64,000 nt of DNA from Gemmatimonadota bacterium (lineage in GTDB: Bacteria > Latescibacterota > UBA2968 > GCA-2709665), in contig JAPPNU010000003.1 in NCBI GenBank assembly GCA_028873695.1, positions 1-64,000 of the forward strand. Reading direction: 5' to 3'. The notes under the pieces were generated by a model. The model was not told where the DNA came from and searched no databases. It was given only the letters and a program-made list of their open reading frames with translations. Shown here piece after piece: positions 26,711 through 35,145 of the stretch. How positions within the stretch are numbered: position 1 is the stretch's first letter; each line of letters begins with the position of its first letter. A program made the translations under genes and the position numbers.

Positions 26711-27109
26711 ATGGTATGGATTCTCGTTGTTCTCGCGTTGTTTACCACAGCCGAAGGAGGACCATCGTTGTATCCCAGGCATGAGGCGACGGTGGTTTCC
26801 GTGTACGACGGTGACACGATGACCGTGGACGTGGTCCTGTGGCCGGGATTGACCTGGCGCGGAAAGGTGCGCGTTCGGGGTGTGGATACGCCGGAGATTC
26901 AGACGAAGAGCCAATCCGAAAAAAGACGCGCACTGCTCGCACGCGACTTCGTCCGGGAACGGATCGGAAAAACCGTATACCTGGAGAACGTGAAGCAGGG
27001 AAACTTCGGCGGGCGCGTCGTGGCCACGGTCAGGTTGCAGGACGGGTCCAACCTCGCGAAAGTCCTGATCCGGGAGGGACATGGAAAGGCGTACAAGCGG
27101 AGACGATGA
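26711..27109 (+). CDS. Secreted thermonuclease-like (SNase) protein
   Basis: A 132-residue protein with a short signal peptide (about 1-15) and a staphylococcal-nuclease fold. Catalytic features are VYDGDT (Asp33-Asp35), RVRGVDTPE (Arg56, Asp59, Glu62) and GGRVVATV (Arg102), matching the Arg/Glu/Arg set of SNase. It is expected to cleave DNA and RNA with calcium, in the periplasm or outside the cell. The start at 26711 is preceded by AAGGAG; the frame is open 30 codons further upstream, without a better site. A lysine-rich purine tract directly follows. Confidence 0.9.
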   Translation: MVWILVVLALFTTAEGGPSLYPRHEATVVSVYDGDTMTVDVVLWPGLTWRGKVRVRGVDTPEIQTKSQSEKRRALLARDFVRERIGKTVYLENVKQGNFGGRVVATVRLQDGSNLAKVLIREGHGKAYKRRR

Positions 27110-27146
27110 AAAAAAAAGGAAGAAGGAAGAAGGAAAAACGAAGAGT
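27107..27146 (+). repeat. Polypurine tract after the nuclease gene
   Basis: An almost uninterrupted A/G run that includes repeated GGAAGAA units. It begins at the last bases of the nuclease gene, and an ATG at 27106 overlaps the stop and would give a 29-residue lysine/arginine-rich peptide. I see no evidence that this peptide is real. From here to 27365 (about 255 bases) I find no gene. Confidence 0.5.
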
Positions 27147-27365
27147 CGATGACTCTTCCGTATGTGACGCGCGCGAATGGTCTGTCGATGTGTGAAACAA
27201 GAATTGGAGCGCAAATTGCAGCGCGGGACAGGCGGGGCGCGGCGCAGGGCGGATCGCTGACCACCCCTGCAAAGTCGATACATACGTGAATTGACATCGC
27301 CGATCCGTATCGCCAACCGGTTCAAGCTGACCGCTGATCGCTGGGAGGAGGACGCGAGGAAGGGT

Positions 27366-28109
27366 TTATTTCAGGGAGATGATCTCTCGTTGTGACGGGC
27401 TGAGGCGGTCGGCCAGGCCGGGGCTGAATCTCAAGTGCTGGCCGCCCCAATCCGGCATATAGCCGATGCTGTAGCAATAATAGAGCGTGCGACGCGGTCG
27501 TCCGGACACGTTCACAGTAGAGCCGTGGGTGAGCGCTTCGGTAAACAGAATGGCGTCCCCCGCGCGCGCCGGGACCGCCCGCAGGGGCGGGTTTTCGTTC
27601 GGATGGCCGCCCCACGGTTTCTCAAAGTTGCTCTTGTGCGCCCCGGGGATCACCGCGAAGCACCCGTCTTCCGGCCCGCAATCCAGCATCGGGAAGACCG
27701 CTTTCGTCAGCGTTGAGACCATCTGTCCGTTGCGGCAGTGATACTGGCATTTGGGAATGATCGGCGTGCCGTGCATGTGCATCCCGGTATAGCCCCCGCC
27801 CCATCGGTAGATCGTGTAGGTGTGGTTCAGACGATACGGCCCACCGGTAACGCATTCGACCGCATCCAGCAATTCAGGAAGTTCCATCAACGGCAGAAAC
27901 GCCTCGTCGCCCTCCATGATGTTCGAAATATAAAGGTTCTCGGGCGAGCGCTCCTGGCCCAATACCAGCGGCGAAGGGTAATCCGCCGGATCCATGGCCT
28001 CGAACCGGTCGAGCGCGGCATTGCAGGCCGCCACCATTTCCGGCGGCACGATCTGCTCGAGAACCATATAACCCTGCAGGTCGAAGAGATATTTTTGTGC
28101 CTGTTCCAT
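27366..28109 (-). CDS. Phytanoyl-CoA dioxygenase family protein
   Basis: A 247-residue Fe(II)/2-oxoglutarate oxygenase of the PhyH superfamily. Candidate iron ligands are a histidine of GMHMHGTP (H111 or H113) and the distal H195 in ALTHGST; arginines in SGRPRRTL (204-207) would bind 2-oxoglutarate. IPGAHKSNF is a recognisable family motif. The substrate is unknown; PhyH-like proteins are greatly expanded in some uncultivated marine phyla. GAGGAG precedes the ATG. It is divergent from the sialidase-like gene, 50 bases away. Confidence 0.87.
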   Translation of the reverse strand: MEQAQKYLFDLQGYMVLEQIVPPEMVAACNAALDRFEAMDPADYPSPLVLGQERSPENLYISNIMEGDEAFLPLMELPELLDAVECVTGGPYRLNHTYTIYRWGGGYTGMHMHGTPIIPKCQYHCRNGQMVSTLTKAVFPMLDCGPEDGCFAVIPGAHKSNFEKPWGGHPNENPPLRAVPARAGDAILFTEALTHGSTVNVSGRPRRTLYYCYSIGYMPDWGGQHLRFSPGLADRLSPSQREIISLK

Positions 28110-28159
28110 CCCGCCTCCTCGTTCACCGGTTCAATTCACCATTCATCACAGGTAATCCA

Positions 28160-29341
28160 ATGTCCAATCCGAACGTTCTACCGCTCGCCCAGGATTTCGT
28201 CATCGCCGCGCAGGTGCCGGACCCGGTGCAGTATTTCTTCCACGACCCCGACCTTGCGCGCCTGGACGACGGCACGCTGCTGCTGGCCGCGCCGCAATGG
28301 AACCGCCCGGGCTGGGATCATACCCGCCGCCTGAGGCTCCTGCGAAGCGACGACGGAGGGCTCTCCTGGGTAGAACTCCCCTGCCTGCCCTACGAAGAGG
28401 CCACCCCCTTCATGCTGGACGGCCAACTGCTCATGTTCGTGCAGGAAAAGTGCCACCGGGACTTTCTGGTCGTTGCCAGCGACGACAGAGGCGAAACCTG
28501 GAGCGATCCCCGCACCGTGATCGAAGGCCCCATCTGGAACATCTCCACCTCCCGGGTCGTGCGTCCCGAAGCCCTTTACTGGGCAATGGACTACGATCTG
28601 CCCAACCAGGGGCACGGCGGAAAGACGATGCTCCGTTTAGATCGGAGCATGTCACCACTTGATCCGGGAGCATGGACGTTGTCCAACATCGTTCGCCAGC
28701 CGGAAATACCCGCGGCGATGACCCGAAACCTTTTCCCGGACGGCGATCGCCCGCAACTGTCCGGCGGCTGGAGAGACCCGCTCGTGTGGCTGGAGCCCAA
28801 CACCGTTGAGGTCCGCGGCCGAATCCGCGCGTTCTGCCGCTGCGTTTTCGACGAATACGCGGCCGCCCACATTGCCGCGGTTTTCGACTACGACCCAGAC
28901 GCGCACGAACTGAGCTTTACGCAGTTCGCCGCGTGGCCGGGAGCACAATGTAAATTCTACATCATCCACGACCGTTCGACGTCCATGTACTGGATGCTGA
29001 GCAACCTCATCACGAACTCTCAGGACCTGCTTGGCTGGAAAGAAAGAATGCGCGAGACCGGATATCACGGAGGACCGGGCAACGAACGGCGGTGGCTCTA
29101 CCTGCAATATGGAATCGACTGCCTCAACTGGTTCCCGGCCGGTTGCGTGGCCCGCTGGCCCGACAACGTCTACCGCAGCTTCATGTATCCCAGCGCCGTC
29201 GTGGACGGGAACGACATCGTGGTGCTTTCACGTACCAGCCGGGACTCCGGCGACCAGCACGACGCCGACCTCTGCACCATTCACCGCATTCGAGACTACC
29301 GCAGCCTGGCGATGGACCTCCACGCGGGCGGCCTTCATTAA
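28160..29341 (+). CDS. Sialidase/BNR-repeat-like beta-propeller protein
   Basis: A 393-residue protein of the sialidase-like beta-propeller type. Two Asp-box motifs are clear, SDDGGLSWVE and SDDRGETWSD. A DPLVW motif and a terminal HRIRDYRSL segment are typical of exo-alpha-sialidase-like proteins found beside sulfatases and PhyH genes. No signal peptide is visible from the chosen ATG at 28160, so the site of action is unclear. The frame extends upstream to 28097 but overlaps the divergent PhyH start. Likely a glycan-binding or glycan-cleaving enzyme. Confidence 0.82.
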   Translation: MSNPNVLPLAQDFVIAAQVPDPVQYFFHDPDLARLDDGTLLLAAPQWNRPGWDHTRRLRLLRSDDGGLSWVELPCLPYEEATPFMLDGQLLMFVQEKCHRDFLVVASDDRGETWSDPRTVIEGPIWNISTSRVVRPEALYWAMDYDLPNQGHGGKTMLRLDRSMSPLDPGAWTLSNIVRQPEIPAAMTRNLFPDGDRPQLSGGWRDPLVWLEPNTVEVRGRIRAFCRCVFDEYAAAHIAAVFDYDPDAHELSFTQFAAWPGAQCKFYIIHDRSTSMYWMLSNLITNSQDLLGWKERMRETGYHGGPGNERRWLYLQYGIDCLNWFPAGCVARWPDNVYRSFMYPSAVVDGNDIVVLSRTSRDSGDQHDADLCTIHRIRDYRSLAMDLHAGGLH

Positions 29342-29378
29342 GAAGCTGTCTTAAAACTCCCAGCGGTCTTCGCGCGGT
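29341..29378 (+). repeat. Dispersed repeat R2, copy 2
   Basis: It matches 26534-26571 at 36 of 38 bases. It starts at the last base of the sialidase-like stop codon and reaches the stop of the convergent pdxJ gene, filling the whole gap between them. Confidence 0.75.
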
Positions 29379-30106
29379 CACGTCTTCGCCAGGATATCCA
29401 GGTACGCCTTTACCGTGTTCGCCAGCCCCATCTCCAGCGCTTCGCCAATGAGCGCGTGGCCGATCGAAACCTCCAGGACGCCGGGAATGGAACAGAACCT
29501 GCCCAGGTTTTCCAGGTTCAGATCGTGCCCCGCGTTGACGCCAAGCCCCGCGTCCTGAGCGACAGCCGCCGCCTGTGCATATCCCTCGAAAACCGCCTCC
29601 AGATCCACGTTCTCCCGAAACGCATCCGCATAGGGTTCCGTGTAGAGTTCGATCCGGTCCGCTCCCACGAGCGCGGCCCCCGGGATCTCATCCGAATCGT
29701 AGTCCATAAACAGGCTCACGCGGCTTCCCATCGACTTCAACTCCTGAATGATCGGCTTCAGGCGGTCGCCGTCCTTCGAGAGGTCCCACCCATGGTCGGA
29801 CGTAAACGCGTCCGGCGTATCCGGTACCAGCGTGCATTGCGTGGGCTTCACGCTTCGCACGACGTCCAGGTATCCGGCCTCGAAGGGGTTCCCCTCGATA
29901 TTGAACTCCACGTCTGTAACGAGCGCGTTCAACTCATACACGTCGGAGGGCCTGATGTGGCGCTCGTCGGGCCGGGGATGGACGGTAATCCCGTAGGCTC
30001 CTGAATCGATACAAATCTGCGCCGCCCGGGTCACGCTCGGGATGCCGATGGTTCGCGTGTTCCGGAGCAACGCCACCTTGTTTACGTTTACGCTGAGTCG
30101 GGTCAT
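29378..30106 (-). CDS. pdxJ: Pyridoxine 5'-phosphate synthase
   Basis: A 242-residue TIM-barrel protein with PdxJ hallmarks: LSVNVNKVALLRN at the start, GITVHPRPDERHI (phosphate and substrate contacts), FNIEGNP, CTLVPD and the terminal VSIGHALIGEAL block. It condenses 1-deoxyxylulose 5-phosphate with 3-amino-2-oxopropyl phosphate to form pyridoxine phosphate in the DXP-dependent vitamin B6 route. Length is normal. AAAGG lies upstream of the ATG. It is transcribed alone. PLP supply is relevant to kbl, but no regulatory link is visible. Confidence 0.95.
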   Translation of the reverse strand: MTRLSVNVNKVALLRNTRTIGIPSVTRAAQICIDSGAYGITVHPRPDERHIRPSDVYELNALVTDVEFNIEGNPFEAGYLDVVRSVKPTQCTLVPDTPDAFTSDHGWDLSKDGDRLKPIIQELKSMGSRVSLFMDYDSDEIPGAALVGADRIELYTEPYADAFRENVDLEAVFEGYAQAAAVAQDAGLGVNAGHDLNLENLGRFCSIPGVLEVSIGHALIGEALEMGLANTVKAYLDILAKT

Positions 30107-30389
30107 GACAATCGCCTTTCGAAACCGCCGGTCCCATGTTTCGACCGGTATGACCGAAGTAAATCAGTTCAACAGAAATATAGCGCGTCGGAGGTCTGTT
30201 TTCAAGGATCAATGATGGATTGATACGCCGTGAAGGTATCCGTCAACTTCAGGTTATTTTCGCCACGCATCACGTTTCTCCGGTGGGCAAAACGCTTGCA
30301 GAATGGCAATGCGCTCCGTTATATTGCCTGATGCGCCTGCATGGAAGGCGAACCGAGGTTTTTTCCATTTGCCTGACACTGATACAGTT

Positions 30390-30992
30390 ATGTCGAGTCC
30401 GCAGCTTGTCCTTATCGGAGGACCGAATGGCGCCGGAAAGAGCACGGCCGCTCCACAGTTATTGCGAGATACACTGGATGTAGCCGAATTCGTCAACGCG
30501 GACGCCATCGCATCGGGACTGTCGGGTTTCCACCCGGAGTCAGCTGCGCTCCAGGCAGGCCGCGTTATGTTGGCACGTCTCCGCGATCTGGCTTCGAGAC
30601 GCGCGGATTTCGCGTTTGAGTCGACGCTCGCGAGCCGCAGTTTCGCACCGTGGATACGGGGCCTTAGACATAGCGGATATGTCTTCCGATTAGCATTCTT
30701 GTGGTTGCCCAGTCCGGAAATGGCTATTGCGCGAGTCGCAGCGCGGGTAAGGGCAGGAGGTCACGACATTCCCGACTCCACGGTTCGAAGGCGGTACTAT
30801 TCCGGGCTACGAAACTTCTTCAGCCTATACCATCCTATTGCGAATGATTGGCGTTTTTACGATAATACCGCAACGTCGGGACCCCGTTTGATCTCAATGG
30901 GACGAAACACCGCTGAAATCGAGACACGAGACGCCAATCTGTGGACTCATATCAAGAAAGGGTTACATACACGTGCCCAGGTCATCAAGTAA
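30390..30992 (+). CDS. Zeta-toxin-like P-loop kinase
   Basis: A 200-residue P-loop protein with Walker A GGPNGAGKST (10-19), FVNADAIASGL and FESTLAS, the arrangement of zeta toxins and the related stand-alone kinases. Zeta toxins phosphorylate UDP-N-acetylglucosamine and block cell-wall synthesis; whether this one does is not known. The next gene overlaps its last 20 bases and encodes a small protein of the kind that accompanies such kinases. Start at 30390; no strong ribosome-binding site is seen, and the frame is open back to 30303. Confidence 0.82.
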   Translation: MSSPQLVLIGGPNGAGKSTAAPQLLRDTLDVAEFVNADAIASGLSGFHPESAALQAGRVMLARLRDLASRRADFAFESTLASRSFAPWIRGLRHSGYVFRLAFLWLPSPEMAIARVAARVRAGGHDIPDSTVRRRYYSGLRNFFSLYHPIANDWRFYDNTATSGPRLISMGRNTAEIETRDANLWTHIKKGLHTRAQVIK

Positions 30993-31182
30993 AGACCTAG
31001 ATAAGATTTTCAAGGAAGGCACATTGATCGACAACGCCTTGAAGGAAGCCGTCCGAAAGGCGCTCTTGCATCACAAACGTAATGGGAACTCCGTCGTTAC
31101 CTGGCAAGACGGAAAGGTGGTATGGATCTCCGCCGATCAGATCCAGGTAGACACGGATACCGATCAGGAAGCCAACGGATGA
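30973..31182 (+). CDS. Small partner protein of the zeta-like kinase, putative antitoxin
   Basis: A 69-residue protein starting at GTG within the end of the kinase gene. It is mostly helical (LIDNALKEAVRKALLHHKR), then ends in a short strand block (SVVTWQDGKVVWISADQI). I recall similar small proteins encoded next to zeta/AAA kinases in other bacteria, so an antitoxin or regulatory role is inferred from position and size. Its stop codon overlaps the ATG of the sulfatase remnant (ATGA). Confidence 0.7.
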   Translation: MPRSSSKDLDKIFKEGTLIDNALKEAVRKALLHHKRNGNSVVTWQDGKVVWISADQIQVDTDTDQEANG

Positions 31183-31630
31183 ATCCCGGCAATCTGTTGT
31201 TCATCCTTTCCGATCAGCACACGCGCGACATTACCGGCTGCTACGGCCACCCGGTCGTCCGGACACCGACGTAGATCGAACCGTTTTCAGCGAATATCAC
31301 GCCGTCGGTTCCCGCAATGCCGCATACATGCTCCGTGATCGAACGTGGAAGTACATAAACTACGTGGGTGAGCCGCCGCAGCTATTCAATCTTGAAGACG
31401 ATCCGACAGAAACAGTCGACCTCTCTGGTTCTCCGGACCATCGATCCACACTCGCTCATTTCGAGCGGCGGCTCCGCGAGCTTCTGGATCCCGAAGCCAC
31501 GGATGCGCGCGCCAAGGCGGACCAACTGGCAAAAATCGCGTCTTTCGGCGGCGAAGACGCCGTTCGGAACCGGGGCGCCTTCGACAATTCCCCGGTGCCG
31601 GGCGAAGCGCCGGCCTTTCGGGTCCACTGA
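31179..31630 (+). pseudogene. Sulfatase pseudogene with large internal deletion
   Basis: The first 31 codons (31179-31271) read as a sulfatase N terminus with LLFILSDQHTRD and GCYGHPVVRTP, ended by TAG at 31272-31274. In another frame the sequence continues at once with a sulfatase C terminus, VFSEYHAVGSRNAAYML then WKYINYVGEPPQLFNLEDDP, to the stop at 31630. The central few hundred residues, including the CxPxR formylglycine site, are missing. The intact sulfatase at 40470 shows what was lost. The fragment cannot encode an active enzyme. Confidence 0.85.
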
Positions 31631-31697
31631 GCGGCGCGAGGGAGAATGGATCCTCACCGGTGCGTCTACGCCGAAATTCAAAACAGGGAGTGCGACC

Positions 31698-32450
31698 GTG
31701 ACTGACGAAGAAAAATTCAGCTTCGACCTGGAAGGCTACCTGGTTGTAAAGGACGTACTCACCGCAGACGAGATGACGTCGTTGAACGCCGTTGCGGACC
31801 GGTTCGCTGCCGAAAACGGCGACCCGGGCACGAGTACGATCAGCCGCGTCTCTCAGTGGGGTCCCGGATTTCAAGCACTGATGGACCACCATAAGATTGT
31901 GCCGTACCTGATCGACTTGCTTGGCCCCAAATTCCGTATCGACCACGACTACTGTATCTTTATGAAGAAAGGGGCGGCGCGAGGCGGGCTTCACGGCGGC
32001 GAGACGGATAGCGAGGCGGACCATTGGTACAAATATCGTGACGGAGTGATGCGCAACGGACTTACGGTGGTTACCTACTTTCTCTCCCCCGCTGGGCCGG
32101 GAGACGGCGGGTTCGCCTGCATCCCCGGAAGCCACAAGTCCAACTTCATCGACCGGCTGCCCAGGGACGTGCGGCGCTTCGAACGCGACGCCCATTACGT
32201 GGTACAGCCCGAAGCGGACGCCGGCGACGCGCTCATCTTCACGGAGGCCCTTATCCACGGGACCAGGCCCTGGACGGCCGATTACGATCGCCGCGCCCTG
32301 CTTTACAAGTACAGCCCCGGGCACTCGGCGTGGTCCCAGGGATATTACGACCCCGAGGAATACCCTGACCTCACGGATCAGCAACTGCGCCTCATGGCGC
32401 CCCCTTCGGTTGGAAGGCGCCCGAATACCGTCGAAATCCACGACACGTGA
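31698..32450 (+). CDS. Phytanoyl-CoA dioxygenase family protein
   Basis: A 250-residue PhyH-superfamily oxygenase. Candidate iron ligands are H99 in RGGLHGGE and H187 in ALIHGTR, with Arg198-Arg199 likely holding 2-oxoglutarate. CIPGSHKSNF matches the other PhyH protein in this window (27366-28109), so the two are distant paralogues. The start is GTG at 31698 behind CAGGGAG; the longer open frame upstream covers the sulfatase remnant and is not real. Substrate unknown. The following mmsA gene is 114 bases away. Confidence 0.86.
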   Translation: MTDEEKFSFDLEGYLVVKDVLTADEMTSLNAVADRFAAENGDPGTSTISRVSQWGPGFQALMDHHKIVPYLIDLLGPKFRIDHDYCIFMKKGAARGGLHGGETDSEADHWYKYRDGVMRNGLTVVTYFLSPAGPGDGGFACIPGSHKSNFIDRLPRDVRRFERDAHYVVQPEADAGDALIFTEALIHGTRPWTADYDRRALLYKYSPGHSAWSQGYYDPEEYPDLTDQQLRLMAPPSVGRRPNTVEIHDT

Positions 32451-32564
32451 TCCATTTGAAGGGGCTGCAGTACTTTATCCTTGCCGGTACAAGCCGGGTG
32501 ACACGACGTCTGTTTTCGCCCGCTCGCGTGTTCGGCCTATTCGCGGAAAACAGGAGAATCTGCA

Positions 32565-34025
32565 ATGCCCGCGCTCGAACCCTGTCCGCTCTTCATCAAC
32601 GGGGAATGGGTCGAATCCGGCCGCAACGTGACGGAACCGGTGTACAACCCGTCCGAAGGGACACAGATCTCAGCAACGCCCATGTGCGGCGCCAATGAAG
32701 TTGACCGCGCCGTCAGGGCCGCGGACGCCGCGTTCCCGGACTGGTCTGAAACCCCTGCCGTGGACCGCGCCCGGCTCATGTTCCGGTTCAAGGAACTCCT
32801 TGAAAGACACTTTGAAGACCTTTCCCGGATCGTCACCCTTGAACACGGCAAGACCCTCGACGAGGCCAGGGGCTCCGTACGGCGCGGTATCGAAGTCGTG
32901 GAATTCGCGTGCGGGGCGCCGTCGCTGCTGATGGGCGAAGCCCTGGAAAACATCGCGCCGGATATCGACTGCGATACGATCCGGCAACCCCTGGGCGTGT
33001 GTGCCGCCGTCACGCCATTCAATTTTCCCGTTATGGTGCCGCTGTGGACTCTGCCAGTCGCCCTCGTTTGCGGAAATACCTTCGTACTCAAACCCTCCGA
33101 GAAGGTGCCGCTCAGCGCCATCCGCATGGTTGAACTCCTGGCGGAGGCCGGCTTGCCTCGCGGTGTATTGAATCTGGTCCACGGCGGACGCGACGCCGTG
33201 GACGCTCTGCTGCATCATCCGGACGTGCGCACCGTGTCATTCGTCGGATCCACGCCAGTCGCCCGATACATCTATGAGACCGCAACGCGCAACGGCAAGC
33301 GGGTGCAGTCCGCGGGGGGCGCAAAGAACTATATGGTCGTCCTTCCCGACGCCGAGCCGGACGCCACGATAGATGCGGTCATGGGTTCCGCGTACGGCTG
33401 CGCGGGAGAGCGTTGCATGGCAGGCAGCGTTCTCGTGTGCGCCCACGACGCCGCCGAACGGTTTCTGCCGCGCCTCAGCGACGCCGCGCGCGGTCTGCGC
33501 GTCGGCCCCACGGACCGGGATGCCGATGCGGAGATGGGGCCGCTCGTTACCCCCGAACACCTCAAGAAGGTGAACGGCTCCATTCGGACCGGACTTTCAG
33601 AGGGCGCCGAGTTGATCGTGGACGGCCGCGACGTGGTTGTGGACGCCTGTCCCAACGGTTTCTACCTGGGCCCGACCATCTTCGACCGTGTAACGCCCGG
33701 GATGCAGATCGCCAGGGAAGAGATCTTCGGCCCGGTCCTGTCGGTGATGCACACAAACGACCTGGATGACGCTATCGAGACCTGCAACAACAGCGGTTAC
33801 GGCAATGCCGCAGTCCTCTTTACCGAAAGCGGGGGCGCCGCACGCAAGTTCCGACACCGCATCAACGCCGGGATGGTGGGCATCAACACCGGCGTTCCGG
33901 CGCCCATGGCGTTCTTTCCGTTCTCCGGCTGGAACAACTCCTTTTTCGGCGACCTGCATGTTCAGGGCCACGAAGGCGTCTCCTTCTTCACCCGTCAGAA
34001 AGTGACCATCAGCCGCTGGGGATGA
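32565..34025 (+). CDS. mmsA: CoA-acylating methylmalonate-semialdehyde dehydrogenase
   Basis: A 486-residue aldehyde dehydrogenase of the MMSDH group. Features are AVTPFNFPVMVPLW, FVGSTPVARYI (NAD site), AGGAKNY in place of the usual glutamate-bearing LELGGK motif, catalytic Cys284 in GCAGERCMAG, and the terminal FSGWNNSFFGDLHVQG block. Replacement of the general-base glutamate by asparagine is the mark of CoA-acylating members. It converts methylmalonate or malonate semialdehyde to propionyl- or acetyl-CoA in valine or inositol breakdown. AGGAG lies eight bases before the ATG. The M42 peptidase gene follows after 3 bases. Confidence 0.94.
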   Translation: MPALEPCPLFINGEWVESGRNVTEPVYNPSEGTQISATPMCGANEVDRAVRAADAAFPDWSETPAVDRARLMFRFKELLERHFEDLSRIVTLEHGKTLDEARGSVRRGIEVVEFACGAPSLLMGEALENIAPDIDCDTIRQPLGVCAAVTPFNFPVMVPLWTLPVALVCGNTFVLKPSEKVPLSAIRMVELLAEAGLPRGVLNLVHGGRDAVDALLHHPDVRTVSFVGSTPVARYIYETATRNGKRVQSAGGAKNYMVVLPDAEPDATIDAVMGSAYGCAGERCMAGSVLVCAHDAAERFLPRLSDAARGLRVGPTDRDADAEMGPLVTPEHLKKVNGSIRTGLSEGAELIVDGRDVVVDACPNGFYLGPTIFDRVTPGMQIAREEIFGPVLSVMHTNDLDDAIETCNNSGYGNAAVLFTESGGAARKFRHRINAGMVGINTGVPAPMAFFPFSGWNNSFFGDLHVQGHEGVSFFTRQKVTISRWG

Positions 34026-34028
34026 ACT

Positions 34029-35099
34029 TTGAACAAACGTCTCCGGAAAATCTTCCTCGACGTCCTTTCTCTGCCGACGGCGCCCTTTCATGAAGACGCC
34101 GTTGCGGGATTCATCCGGACCTTTGCCAGGCGGCGCCGGATCCCCGTCACGGCGGACAGGTACGGCAACATCGTGCTTCGGTACACAAAAGGAAACAAGG
34201 CGGAGTCCGTGGCCCTCACCGCCCATATGGACCACCCCGGCTGCGAGATCCTCGACGCCGACGGGCGGGACCTCACGGCGCGCTGGCTGGGGGCCTGCGA
34301 CGAGCGCCACTTCCCCGGCGGCCGGCTCACGATCGTCTCGGAAGGAAACGAGATACCCGGCAGGGCGACGTCGGCGCTGGACGACGACAAGACCTTTACC
34401 GCCCGAGCCGTGCGTCCGCTTCCGAACCCCGGAGGCGCGTTCGGGTACTGGGGCCTCACGCCGGTCGCGTTCGACGGCGATCTCATACGGACGAAGGGCG
34501 CGGACAACCTGGCAAGCTGCGCGGCGATCCTGGCCGTAATGGACAGGCTGAATCGCGAGAAAGCAGACGCCGACCTCTGGGGCGTCTTCACGCGAGCCGA
34601 AGAGGTGGGCCTGCTCGGCGCGGGCGGAATCGTACGCGCCCGAACCGTACCAAAACGCGTGCCCATTATCGTACTCGAGACCAGCAAAGCCCTTCCCGGC
34701 GCCGAAATCGGAGGCGGTCCCGTCATCCGGGTGGGTGATGCCATGAGCGTCTTCGATCCGCGGATTGAGTACGCCATTCACAGCACCGCGCGCGATCTCG
34801 CGGGAACAAAGCGTCAATTCAGCTATCAGCGGCAGCTGATGAGCGGCGGCGTCTGCGAAGCCACGCTGTACGTCTTGTACAACATGTCTGTGGGCGCCCT
34901 GGCTTTCCCTTTGGGCAACTACCACAATCTGGGCAAACGCTGGCCGGCGGAGGAGTTCATCTCCGCATCCGATGCCGCCAACATGGTGGACCTTTGCGCT
35001 GCGCTGGCCGTCAATCCGCCCGTTGGAGAAACCCGAAGTCCTATGAAGAAACGCTTTGCCAATTCGTTCAAATCCAGGGGCAAGCGCCTGCTTGCGTAG
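34029..35099 (+). CDS. M42-like metallopeptidase
   Basis: A 356-residue protein of the M42/M28-like di-zinc peptidase type. Metal-site segments are TAHMDHPG, KGADNLASCAAIL, RAEEVGLLGAGG and GNYHNLG. The AEEVG glutamates fit the family's catalytic base. The usual DVT segment reads LETSKA, so one ligand may be Glu. It probably trims N-terminal residues from peptides in the cytoplasm. The start is TTG at 34029; an ATG just upstream is out of frame. It is tightly coupled to mmsA and followed closely by an MFS gene. Confidence 0.82.
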   Translation: MNKRLRKIFLDVLSLPTAPFHEDAVAGFIRTFARRRRIPVTADRYGNIVLRYTKGNKAESVALTAHMDHPGCEILDADGRDLTARWLGACDERHFPGGRLTIVSEGNEIPGRATSALDDDKTFTARAVRPLPNPGGAFGYWGLTPVAFDGDLIRTKGADNLASCAAILAVMDRLNREKADADLWGVFTRAEEVGLLGAGGIVRARTVPKRVPIIVLETSKALPGAEIGGGPVIRVGDAMSVFDPRIEYAIHSTARDLAGTKRQFSYQRQLMSGGVCEATLYVLYNMSVGALAFPLGNYHNLGKRWPAEEFISASDAANMVDLCAALAVNPPVGETRSPMKKRFANSFKSRGKRLLA

Positions 35100-35145
35100 G
35101 CGGCGTTTGCGCCCATTCATAACCGGGTCGCGGTCTTTCGAATCC

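Noticed and set aside
27106..27195. 29-codon lysine-rich open frame after the nuclease gene
   Set aside because: It arises from a polypurine tract; no ribosome-binding site or homology supports it.
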